Below, in pieces: positions 14,071-20,567 of a stretch of DNA of 22,083 nucleotides. How positions within the stretch are numbered: the stretch's first letter is position 1; every line of letters begins with the position of its first letter. Source of the DNA: Fodinibacter sp045807225 (lineage in GTDB: Bacteria; Actinomycetota; Actinomycetes; Actinomycetales; Dermatophilaceae); NCBI GenBank assembly GCA_045807225.1, contig JBJMHU010000169.1, positions 1 to 22,083 of the forward strand, read 5' to 3'. Below the pieces are notes generated by a model. It was not told the DNA's origin. It searched no databases and saw only the letters and a program-made list of their open reading frames with translations. Position numbers and translations under genes: made by a program.

Positions 14071-15836
14071 GCGCGGCCGATCTCGGCCAGGATCTGCGCC
14101 ACCGCCGAGTCGACCGCGAGGTCGCGCCGCTCGCCCGAGCGCCGGTCCTTGAGCTCGATCGTGCCGTCGGCCAGCCCGCGCCCGACCACCACGATGGTCG
14201 GCACGCCGATCAGCTCGGCATCCTTGAACTTCACGCCGGGACTGGCCTGGCGGCGGTCGTCGAGCAGCACGTGCACCCCCTGCGCCTCGAGCTCGCGGGT
14301 GAGCTCCTCGGCATACGTGGCGACGGCCTCGTCCTTGCCGGTGACCACGACGTGCACGTCGGCCGGTGCGAGCGCGCGGGGCCAGACGAGCCCGAGGTCG
14401 TCGTGGTTGCCCTCGGCGACGCAGGCGACCGCGCGCGAGACCCCGACGCCGTAGGAGCCCATGATCACCGTGCGCAGCTTGCCGTTCTCGTCGAGCACCT
14501 TGAGGTCGAGCGCCTCGGCGTACTTGGTGCCGAGCTGGAAGATGTGCCCCATCTCGATGCCGCGCGCCGACTCCAGGCCGTGCCCGCACGAGGGGCAGGC
14601 GTCGCCGTCGCGCACCTCGGCGGCCTCGATCGCGCCGTCGGCGGTGAAGTCGCGCCCGGCCACGAGGTCGATGACGTGGCGGCCGTCCTCGTCGGCGCCG
14701 GTCACCCACGCCGTGCCCTCGCTGACCCGCGGGTCGAGCAGGTAGCGGATGCCGGACGCCTTCTCGGTGCCCAGCACGCCGGGCCCGATGTAGCCCTTCG
14801 CCAGCACCGGGTGGGCCGCGAAGTCCTTCTCGTCGAACGCCTCCACGGTGGCGGGCTCGACCTGCGCGCCCAGGCGCTTCTCGTCGACCTCGCGGTCGCC
14901 GGGCAGCCCGATGGCCAGCGGCTCGCGGGTGCCGTCGGGGTGCGCCAGCACCACGAGCACGTTCTTCAGGGTGTCCGAGGCCGCCCACGGGCGACCGTCG
15001 GCCCGCGGGAAGGCCGACTCGAGGTGCGCGACCAGCGTGTCGATCGTCGGGGTGCCCGGGGTGTCCTCGACGTGCGCGGCAGGGGTTCCGGAGGCGTCGA
15101 CGGCATCTGGCACGGGCACCCGCACGGCCTCGACGTTGGCCGCGTAGCCGCAGTTGGTGCAGCGCACGTAGGTGTCCTCGCCGTTCTCGGCGGTCGCGAG
15201 GAACTCCTCCGACTTGGAGCCGCCCATCGCCCCGGCCATCGCCTGGACGATGACGTAGTGGAAGCCCAGCCGGTCGAAGATGCGCACGTAGGCGTCGCGG
15301 TGCAGCTGGTAGCTCTTGTCGAGCCCGGCCTCGTCGAGGTCGAAGGAGTAGCTGTCCTTCATGACGAACTCACGCCCGCGCAGCAGCCCGGCCCGCGGCC
15401 GGGCCTCGTCGCGGTACTTGATCTGGATCTGGTAGATCGACAGGGGCAGGTCCTTGTACGAGCTGTAGAGGTCCTTGACCGCGAGGGTGAACATCTCCTC
15501 GTGCGTGGGCCCGAGCAGGTAGTCGGCGCCCTTGCGGTCCTGCAGCCGGAAGATGTTGGGCCCGTAGTCGGTCCAGCGCCCGGTCGCGTCGTACGGCTCG
15601 CGCGGCAGCAGCGCGGGGAACCGGACCTCCTGGCCGCCGATGGCGTCCATCTCCTCGCGCACGATCGTCTCGACCCGGCGCAGCACCTTCAGGCCCAGCG
15701 GCAGCCACGTGTAGATGCCCGGGCTGACCCGACGGATGTAGCCGGCCCGCACGAGCAGCTGGTGGCTCGGGACCTCGGCGTCCGCCGGGTTCTCGCGAAG
15801 GGTTCGCAGGAACAGGGACGACATGCGCATGGCCAC
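14067..15836 (-). CDS. proS: prolyl-tRNA synthetase, bacterial type
   Basis: The 589-residue enzyme charges tRNA-Pro. Class II landmarks are present: RRVSPGIYTWLPLG with motif 1, KYRDEARPRAGLLRGREFVMKD (motif 2 area) and GSYGVGVSRAVACVAE (motif 3). Between motifs 2 and 3 lies the large INS editing domain that clears Ala-tRNA-Pro, with ATVEAFDEKDF and VLAKGYIGPG, marking the bacterial form. A C-terminal anticodon-binding domain follows (about residues 480-589, with DVHVVVTGKDEA and LDDRRQASPGVKFKDAELIG). The start is taken as GTG 15836 because AGGAG sits 7 nt upstream. ATG codons at 15830 and 15824 are alternatives with longer spacing. It lies downstream of a tandem GNAT gene after about 100 bp, and its stop overlaps the HAD gene. 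Confidence 0.96.
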   Translation of the reverse strand: MAMRMSSLFLRTLRENPADAEVPSHQLLVRAGYIRRVSPGIYTWLPLGLKVLRRVETIVREEMDAIGGQEVRFPALLPREPYDATGRWTDYGPNIFRLQDRKGADYLLGPTHEEMFTLAVKDLYSSYKDLPLSIYQIQIKYRDEARPRAGLLRGREFVMKDSYSFDLDEAGLDKSYQLHRDAYVRIFDRLGFHYVIVQAMAGAMGGSKSEEFLATAENGEDTYVRCTNCGYAANVEAVRVPVPDAVDASGTPAAHVEDTPGTPTIDTLVAHLESAFPRADGRPWAASDTLKNVLVVLAHPDGTREPLAIGLPGDREVDEKRLGAQVEPATVEAFDEKDFAAHPVLAKGYIGPGVLGTEKASGIRYLLDPRVSEGTAWVTGADEDGRHVIDLVAGRDFTADGAIEAAEVRDGDACPSCGHGLESARGIEMGHIFQLGTKYAEALDLKVLDENGKLRTVIMGSYGVGVSRAVACVAEGNHDDLGLVWPRALAPADVHVVVTGKDEAVATYAEELTRELEAQGVHVLLDDRRQASPGVKFKDAELIGVPTIVVVGRGLADGTIELKDRRSGERRDLAVDSAVAQILAEIGRA

Positions 15837-15870
15837 GGGACAGCTCCTGAGGTGGTTGGACAACCCGCCA

Positions 15871-15876
15871 AGGATA
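15871..15876 (-). promoter_or_regulatory. possible -10 element for the proS transcript
   Basis: TATCCT on the minus strand fits TANNNT and lies 34 nt upstream of the GTG start in the 97-bp gap after the tandem GNAT gene. No convincing -35 sequence was found. Between it and the AGGAG site, GGTTG-tc-CAACC could form a small hairpin. Weak evidence. Confidence 0.3.
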
Positions 15877-15933
15877 ACGACGAGCGCGGATGCCGATCAC
15901 GCACCCGCCGCCGGCCGTTCCCGGGACGCTCGC

Positions 15934-16800
15934 CTACACCTTCACCTCGGAGTACCGGGCACGGACACCGGAGTCCTGGAAGCCGAGCCGAAGGTAGAGG
16001 TCGTGAGCCGCGTTGTCCACGTTCACCGCCAGCCACGCCTGCTCGCACCCGGCCTTGGCCAGGGCCCGCAGGGACCGCACGACCAGGTGGGCGCCCAGGC
16101 CGTGCCCTCGCCAGGAGGGGACCACGCCCACCTGGTCGATCCAGTCGTCGGTGAGCGTCACGAACCCGGCGACGCGCCCCCGCTCGTCGAGCACGACCCG
16201 TGAGTCGTCAGCCCGGAAGCCCTGGTCGCCCTCGACCTCCCCGACCCACTCGTCGCGAGGGGTGTCCGGGAAACCCGGCCGGGTCGAGAACGACGCACGG
16301 TAGGCCCGGTGGAACAGGTCGGCGGTGTCGGCGGTCCACGGGAAGGACGACAGCCCCGCGGGCCGGGCCACGCGGGGAACCTCCAGCAGGGGGTGGCGCA
16401 TCACGTGCTCGGCGAAGGTGCGCCGCAGGCCGATCGCGGACAGCAGCCGGTCGGTCGCCGGTGATGTCGTCTCGGCGACCACACGCAGCGGCCCGCCCCG
16501 GGCCTGCTCGCGGCACCATCGGACGAGCGAGTCGCCGTGGCCCTGGTTGCGCACCGACGGGTGGACCAGCCAGGTGGCGGTCCGCTGGCCGGAGCCGTCG
16601 AGGAACACCGACGCCGCCGCGACGAGGTCCCCCGTCTCGTCGCGCCCACCGATACTCGAGCCCGACAGGAAGAGCCGGCGGATGGTCGGCTCGTGCGCGA
16701 GCTGCGGCAGTCCTCCGTCGACGGCGAGGCACCGGCGGGCGAGGTGGCGCAGGTCGTCGAGGTCGCCCTCGGTGAGCGGCTGCCAGGCCAGCGTGGACAC
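15934..16800 (-). CDS. tandem GNAT N-acetyltransferase
   Basis: The 288-residue protein has two GNAT domains. The N-terminal half carries a degenerate acetyl-CoA loop, VHPSVRNQGHGDSLV (about residues 79-93). The C-terminal half carries the better one, VGVVPSWRGHGLGAHLV, plus WLAVNVDNAAHDLYLRLGF, a typical beta-5/C-terminal GNAT segment. Tandem GNATs include mycothiol synthase MshD, but the diagnostic sequence is not similar enough to name it that. The acceptor substrate is unknown. The GTG start at 16800 is 9 nt after the stop of the small membrane-protein gene, with GAGGG upstream, so the two are co-transcribed. Confidence 0.85.
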   Translation of the reverse strand: MSTLAWQPLTEGDLDDLRHLARRCLAVDGGLPQLAHEPTIRRLFLSGSSIGGRDETGDLVAAASVFLDGSGQRTATWLVHPSVRNQGHGDSLVRWCREQARGGPLRVVAETTSPATDRLLSAIGLRRTFAEHVMRHPLLEVPRVARPAGLSSFPWTADTADLFHRAYRASFSTRPGFPDTPRDEWVGEVEGDQGFRADDSRVVLDERGRVAGFVTLTDDWIDQVGVVPSWRGHGLGAHLVVRSLRALAKAGCEQAWLAVNVDNAAHDLYLRLGFQDSGVRARYSEVKV

Positions 16801-16809
16801 GACCGGCCC

Positions 16810-17220
16810 TCAGTGGCCCGCGGCGCGCAACGCCGTCCGGATCATCGGCACCTGCAGCGGCAGGCGCACGAGGGTCGCGACGAAGCCGGCCCGGGACGCC
16901 TGGTCACCCTTGCGCTGCGCCCGCTGGCCGGAGTCGACGCTCATCTGCACGTTGGCCGGGAACACGGCGACCAGCAGCGCGGCCGATGCGTAGCCCGCCG
17001 GCCGGCGCGTGGCCGGCAGCAGCAGCCCTGCGGCACACAGCAGCTCGGCGACCCCGGAGGCGTAGACGAGCGCACGGTGGTTCGGCAGCACCCGGGGGAC
17101 GATGCCCTCGAAGACCTGCGGTCGGACGAGGTGGACGACTCCCGAGCTGGCGAGCAGCGCGGCGAGCCCGGCGACGTCACGGCTGAGGGCTGGGACCGGG
17201 GCCATACCCCATCCAACCAT
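16810..17220 (-). CDS. small four-helix membrane protein, DoxX/MauE-like
   Basis: The 136-residue protein (131 if the ATG at 17205 is used) has about four hydrophobic segments: GLAALLASSGVVHLV, YASGVAELLCAAGLLL, GYASAALLVAVFP and the C-terminal FVATLVRLPLQVP. The VHLVRPQVFEGIVPRVLP segment after the first helix is typical of the DoxX-like/MauE group, whose members have varied or unknown roles in membrane redox biology. The ATG at 17220 has GAGGGG close upstream. The gene follows the pterin dehydratase remnant by 26 nt and precedes the tandem GNAT by 9 nt, all on one strand. Confidence 0.75.
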   Translation of the reverse strand: MVGWGMAPVPALSRDVAGLAALLASSGVVHLVRPQVFEGIVPRVLPNHRALVYASGVAELLCAAGLLLPATRRPAGYASAALLVAVFPANVQMSVDSGQRAQRKGDQASRAGFVATLVRLPLQVPMIRTALRAAGH

Positions 17221-17246
17221 CCGCCCCTCGGCCCCCGGCCGGCGGT

Positions 17247-17450
17247 TCAGTCCTGCGTCATGTCGAGGCCGAGCTCAACGACGCTGACGGATGCCGGGTC
17301 GGCGCCGAGCCCGTCGTCGGAAGCGATCGCCGTGATCCGTCGGGCGAGGTCGACCTCCTGCTGCGTCACCCACTCGACGACGCCCTGGGCCAGCTTGCGC
17401 CACTCGGTCAGCCTCGCACCGGCGATCTCGTCGCCCGTCAGCATCTGCAT
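17247..17450 (-). pseudogene. 4a-hydroxytetrahydrobiopterin dehydratase (PCD/DCoH) with internal in-frame deletion
   Basis: The 67-residue ORF starts at ATG 17450 with an excellent GGAGGTCACC site. Residues 1-23 (LTGDEIAGARLTEWRKLAQG) match the N-terminus of actinobacterial pterin-4a-carbinolamine dehydratases. Residues 24-67 (VVEWVTQQEVDLARRITAIA, then DPASVSVVELGLD) match the C-terminus. The centre of the roughly 100-120-residue family, holding the HHP catalytic motif and following aromatic residues, is missing. The join lies around 17380-17392. The deletion kept the reading frame, so a mini-protein can still be made but should lack dehydratase activity. The loss of about 45-55 codons is estimated from the family pattern. 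It could be a true deletion or an assembly collapse. No phenylalanine hydroxylase is in the window. Confidence 0.75.
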
Positions 17451-17558
17451 GGTGACCTCCCCTGCGAGTCTCCGTGTCCCAGAACCCTATCCGCGATGAG
17501 GATCGTGCTCGCTGTCACGCGGCATCCCGCCCGGTCGACAACATGCGGGCCAGCCGTG

Positions 17559-18404
17559 TCAGAGCAGGACCGTGCTGAAGTCGCCCACCTCTCGGAACCC
17601 GATGTGGGCGTAGGTGGCCCGCGCGGCGGTGTTGAAGTCGTTGACGTAGAGCGTGACCAGCGGTGCCGGCCCCACCATCACCTGCTCGACCACGCTCGCG
17701 AGCATCGGCACCGCCAGGCCGCGGCCACGCAGCTCCGGGGCCAGCCAGACGCCTTGCAGCTGCGCGCAGCCCAGGGCGAGGCTGCCGATGTCGGTCTTGA
17801 AGACCACCCGACCGCCCTCGACGACGACGTAGGTGTGCCCGCGCGCGGCGAGCGAGGCGAGGGACGCCCGGTAGCCGCGGTCGCTGCCGCGGTAGGGCGG
17901 GTAGCCGATCTCGGCGGTGAACATGTGCTCCGCCGCCGGCAGCACCAGGTCGACCTCCTCGACCCGGGCCGGCCGCACCCGAGGGTCGAGCGGCACGCCC
18001 AGGGTGGAGGGGAGCCGGTCGGTCACCAGCAGCGGTTGGCTGTCGCGCACGGCGCGGGCCGCACCCCAGTGCGGCTCGAGGTGCTGCCAGAGGCCCTCGA
18101 CCTCCTCGCGCGGGCCGAACACCGAGGCGCAGCGGCCCCGCCACCGGCGCACCCGGTCGGCGAAGGCCGCCCGGCTCTCCGTCGTGGTGCCCACCGGCAC
18201 GACGTTCGCGCTGGCCCAGCACAGGGCCGTCAGCTCGCCGTCGACCCGGTGGCCCAGCACGCCGGCGAGTGACCCGGTGCGGGCCCCCTCGAGCACCCGC
18301 GCGGCGACGAACACCCCACGGGCCAGGTCGCGGGCGCACACCTCCAGGGCCTCGTCGCGGTCGGCGAGCGACAGCGGACGGACCGGTGAGCGGGTGCGCA
18401 GCAC
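17559..18404 (-). CDS. GNAT acetyltransferase with DUF4081 N-terminal domain (Rv2867c-like)
   Basis: The 281-residue protein has an N-terminal DUF4081 domain (about 1-140, with SLAGVLGHRVDGELTALCWA and NVVPVGT) and a C-terminal GNAT domain (about 145-281). The acetyl-CoA loop is LAPELRGRGLAVPML, followed by VTLYVNDFNTAARATYAHIGF. This two-domain protein is the conserved actinobacterial neighbour of ispG (Rv2867c next to gcpE/Rv2868c in Mycobacterium tuberculosis). Its substrate is not known. Here it is separated from ispG by the sigma-factor locus. The start is GTG 18404. It ends 108 bp before the pterin dehydratase remnant. Confidence 0.87.
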   Translation of the reverse strand: MLRTRSPVRPLSLADRDEALEVCARDLARGVFVAARVLEGARTGSLAGVLGHRVDGELTALCWASANVVPVGTTTESRAAFADRVRRWRGRCASVFGPREEVEGLWQHLEPHWGAARAVRDSQPLLVTDRLPSTLGVPLDPRVRPARVEEVDLVLPAAEHMFTAEIGYPPYRGSDRGYRASLASLAARGHTYVVVEGGRVVFKTDIGSLALGCAQLQGVWLAPELRGRGLAVPMLASVVEQVMVGPAPLVTLYVNDFNTAARATYAHIGFREVGDFSTVLL

Positions 18405-18478
18405 GACGTCAGCCTAAGGCGCCGTGGGGGCGTGCGCCCTGCCTCGTCACCCCTCGACACCGGCCGGTCGCCGGGGGC

Positions 18479-19003
18479 TCACGCGGGCAACGCCTCGGCC
18501 GCGCGGGCCGGGACGCCCTGCGGGGGTGGCACCGGGCCCGGCCGCCACCGACGCACGACCTCACCGAGCGCCCAGCCGAGGGGGGCCGTCGAGAGCAGCA
18601 TCACCGCCAGGCCGGCCAGCTGCAGCCCGGTGGGCGCGGCGGGCGGCGTGGTCACCACGATCACGGGCGTCGCCGCGACGAGCAGCACCCCCACGGCACG
18701 GACCGCGGGCCGTCCGAGCAGCACGGCCGCCATGCCGACGGCGGCGGGCAGCAGCAGGCTGCCGGGGCCGGCGAAGAGCAGCACCCCGGGCAGGGCCGCC
18801 AGCCGCCACCACCGAGAACGGCCGGTGACCCGTGCCCCGTGCACGAGGCCGACGAGGGCACCGGCGACGGCCGAGGCGCCGACGATCGCGAGGGTGCCCT
18901 CCCAGCTGAACTGTGGGTCGTCGGAGAGCAGCCGCATGAACACCCGGGCCACCACCCCCCACACGGCGCCGCCGAGGAGCCCGGCGGCCAGGCCGCGCCG
19001 CAT
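18479..19003 (-). CDS. hypothetical multi-span membrane protein
   Basis: I do not recognise the family. The 174-residue product is strongly hydrophobic with about five predicted membrane segments: GLAAGLLGGAVWGVVARVFM, TLAIVGASAVAGALVGLVHG, LAALPGVLLFAGPGSLLLPAAV, VRAVGVLLVAATPVIVV and LQLAGLAVMLLSTAPLGWAL. A short Pro/Ala-rich tail follows. The motif FMRLLSDDPQFSWEGTLAI between the first two helices resembles small actinobacterial membrane proteins of unknown function. The ATG at 19003 shares its A with the TGA of a 45-codon ORF (TGATG), so it is translationally coupled to it. The locus is divergent from the ECF sigma gene and may be its target. Confidence 0.75.
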   Translation of the reverse strand: MRRGLAAGLLGGAVWGVVARVFMRLLSDDPQFSWEGTLAIVGASAVAGALVGLVHGARVTGRSRWWRLAALPGVLLFAGPGSLLLPAAVGMAAVLLGRPAVRAVGVLLVAATPVIVVTTPPAAPTGLQLAGLAVMLLSTAPLGWALGEVVRRWRPGPVPPPQGVPARAAEALPA

Positions 19004-19140
19004 CACCGCACCACCGGCAGGTGGGTGGGGCGACGGTTCGTGCGCAGCCGGCCGGCGTCGACGCGCGGGCCTGTCGCGGTGAACGCCGCCGTTGCCACAA
19101 TGGCGGGCATCGCGAGGGCGGGTCGGGAGGTGGGGGACAT
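19003..19140 (-). CDS. small 45-residue ORF coupled to the membrane protein
   Basis: The ORF begins at ATG 19140 behind AAAGGA with 5 nt spacing, the best ribosome site in this part of the window. It ends in TGATG, overlapping the start of the membrane-protein gene. The peptide has a short hydrophobic segment, ALAMPAIVATAAFTATG, followed by a basic, Arg-rich tail ending THLPVVR. It could be a real small membrane-associated protein or a leader whose translation opens the downstream start, which has a poor ribosome site of its own. No homologue is recognised. Confidence 0.5.
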   Translation of the reverse strand: MSPTSRPALAMPAIVATAAFTATGPRVDAGRLRTNRRPTHLPVVR

Positions 19141-19305
19141 GGCGTTCCTTTCGGTCTGGTCCACGGCTTCGCAGACACTGGACGGACGTGCGCCGGGGTG
19201 CGCCCGGGTGACCCGGGGGCGGGCGCAGGAGTCGCCGAGGTTCCGGTGAGATTCCGTCAGGTCCGCGTGTCACCCGGACGGCGTGCTCGCACGTCAGTCC
19301 CGGTG
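19141..19305. promoter_or_regulatory. divergent regulatory region between small-ORF operon and ECF sigma gene
   Basis: This 165-bp gap must hold promoters for both directions. CCCGGGT-g-ACCCGGG (19203-19217) is a near-central 15-nt inverted repeat and a candidate operator. GTCC followed by GTGTC appears once on each strand (near 19262-19272 on + and 19175-19185 on minus) but with different spacing. It is only suggestive of a shared ECF promoter element. No standard -35/-10 pair was confirmed. Confidence 0.35.
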
Positions 19306-19839
19306 ATGGAGGTCGTTGCGCAGCGGGTGGGTGCTGTCGACGCCGCGGGTCCGGAGCCCGTGGACGTCGCGGCACTGTTCGATGCTGAGGCGGCGTCGCT
19401 CACTCGGCTCGCGCGGTTCTACGTCGACGACAAGACGGCGGCCGAGGACCTCGTGCAGGAGGCCTTCATCCGGTTCGCCCGGCACCACGGCCGGCTCCGG
19501 GACGGTGCCCGGGCGGCCGCCTACCTGCGCTCGATCGTCATCAACCTGGCGCGGGACCACAACCGGCGCGGGTTCGTGTCGTGGCGGCACCGGCCCCCGG
19601 CGCAGCCCGACGCCCCCTCGGCGGCCGAGACCGCGGAGGAACGCGCCGAGCGGGCGGCCGTGGTCGCCGCACTGCGCGCCCTCCCCCGGCGCCAGCGTGA
19701 CTGCGTGACGCTGCGCTACTACTACGACATGCCGGTGGCCGAGATCGCGGCCACCCTGGGCCTGTCGGCGAACACTGTCAAGACCCACCTGCAGCGTGGG
19801 CTCGATGCCCTCGGCGCACGACTGGAGGCCGACCGATGA
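19306..19839 (+). CDS. ECF-type RNA polymerase sigma factor
   Basis: The 177-residue protein has sigma region 2 (about 25-90, with LFDAEAASLTRLARFYVDDK, AAEDLVQEAFIRFARH and AYLRSIVINLARDHNRR) and region 4 (about 115-170, with ALPRRQRDCVTLRYYYDM, VAEIAATLGLSANTVKTHLQRG). These are the two domains of extracytoplasmic-function sigma factors, which direct RNA polymerase to stress or signal promoters. A short Pro/Ala/Glu-rich linker joins them. The start is uncertain: ATG 19306 is used, GTG 19303 is adjacent, and GTG 19327 lies 13 nt after a GGAGGT sequence. The stop overlaps the next gene's start (ATGA), which pairs it with a membrane partner. The subgroup was not assigned. Confidence 0.88.
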   Translation: MEVVAQRVGAVDAAGPEPVDVAALFDAEAASLTRLARFYVDDKTAAEDLVQEAFIRFARHHGRLRDGARAAAYLRSIVINLARDHNRRGFVSWRHRPPAQPDAPSAAETAEERAERAAVVAALRALPRRQRDCVTLRYYYDMPVAEIAATLGLSANTVKTHLQRGLDALGARLEADR

Positions 19840-20465
19840 CCCACCTCGAGGAGCGGATCAGCAGGGCGCTCGGCTCGTCACGCACCACGCCCTCCCCCGA
19901 CCTGTTCGAGCGTGTGCTCGACAGCATCGACGCCGACCGCCGCCGCCGCCGCGCTCTCTGGCGGGTCGCGGCTGGCACCGCCGGCGCCGTCGCTCTCGCC
20001 ACCGCTGCAGTCCTCGCCCTCACCCCACGCACCCCGAACGGAGCGCTCGCCATGCCCTGGTGGATCCTCGAAGTCGCCACGACCCTCGTGCTCGTCGCCA
20101 TCGCCGTCTGGCTGGGGCCGTTCATCAAACGGTTCGGGCGCGCCTACGCGGCCGATGTCTTCCACGACAACCCGCTCACCGGCAAGAGCTACATCGTGCT
20201 CACCGACATCGTCTACTACCTGATCTTCGCCGCGTACATCCTGATGACCGCGAGCTTCACCCCCAGCAGGGAGTGGAACAACCAGTTCACCGGCGTGGTC
20301 AGCGGCGAACAGCTCGGAGCGGCAGCGCTGCGCGTGGGCGGCATCCTGCTCGTCATCGGGGCCCTGCACGGGATCAACATCGTGCTCATGCCGGTGCTCG
20401 GACGGTTGTTCTCGCTCAACCGGAGGCTGTCCACCGAGCAGCGAGAGGCGGTGCGCTACCCGTGA
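19836..20465 (+). CDS. putative membrane anti-sigma-like protein with extra membrane domain
   Basis: The 209-residue product starts at ATG 19836, overlapping the sigma gene's TGA, the usual sigma/anti-sigma arrangement. Residues 1-40 form a soluble charged segment (THLEERISRALGSS, SPDLFERVLDSIDADRRRRR) like the cytosolic end of small anti-sigma proteins, then comes a membrane helix (about 42-62). After a short link three more helices follow: WILEVATTLVLVAIAVWLG, IVLTDIVYYLIFAAYILMTA and LRVGGILLVIGALHGINIVL. No zinc-binding HxxxCxxC motif is seen. The second half resembles a small membrane protein of unknown function, so this may be a natural fusion of sigma-sequestering and sensing parts. 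Regulation of the sigma factor is inferred from position only. Confidence 0.7.
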   Translation: MTHLEERISRALGSSRTTPSPDLFERVLDSIDADRRRRRALWRVAAGTAGAVALATAAVLALTPRTPNGALAMPWWILEVATTLVLVAIAVWLGPFIKRFGRAYAADVFHDNPLTGKSYIVLTDIVYYLIFAAYILMTASFTPSREWNNQFTGVVSGEQLGAAALRVGGILLVIGALHGINIVLMPVLGRLFSLNRRLSTEQREAVRYP

Positions 20466-20510
20466 GCACCGCCCTCGCGGGGTCGGTGGTGTCCAGCCCC
20501 CAGCTGGCCT

Positions 20511-20535
20511 GCCCGCGGCGGTAGCGGCCGTGGGC
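20511..20535. terminator. hairpin between anti-sigma-like gene and ispG (terminator candidate)
   Basis: GCCCGCGGC (20511-20519) pairs with GCCGTGGGC (20527-20535) over 9 bp with one G-T wobble and a 7-nt loop. It lies in the 102-bp gap between the convergent stops and could serve either direction. No T-tract. Confidence 0.45.
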
Positions 20536-20567
20536 TGCCTCCGGGGTGGCCGTGGGGGCGGCGCCGG

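Noticed and set aside
12694..14454. 586-residue open frame on the + strand
   Set aside because: It lies antisense to tauE, the HAD gene and proS, all of which show clear family motifs; the product is low-complexity and Arg/Gly/His-rich, as expected for a GC-rich shadow frame.
14271..16154. 627-residue open frame on the + strand
   Set aside because: It is antisense to proS and the tandem GNAT, with no recognisable domain; third-position bias favours the minus strand.
15934..16800. Mycothiol synthase MshD
   Set aside because: It shares the tandem GNAT layout and length, but the sequence around both acetyl-CoA loops and the C-terminus does not resemble MshD as I recall it.
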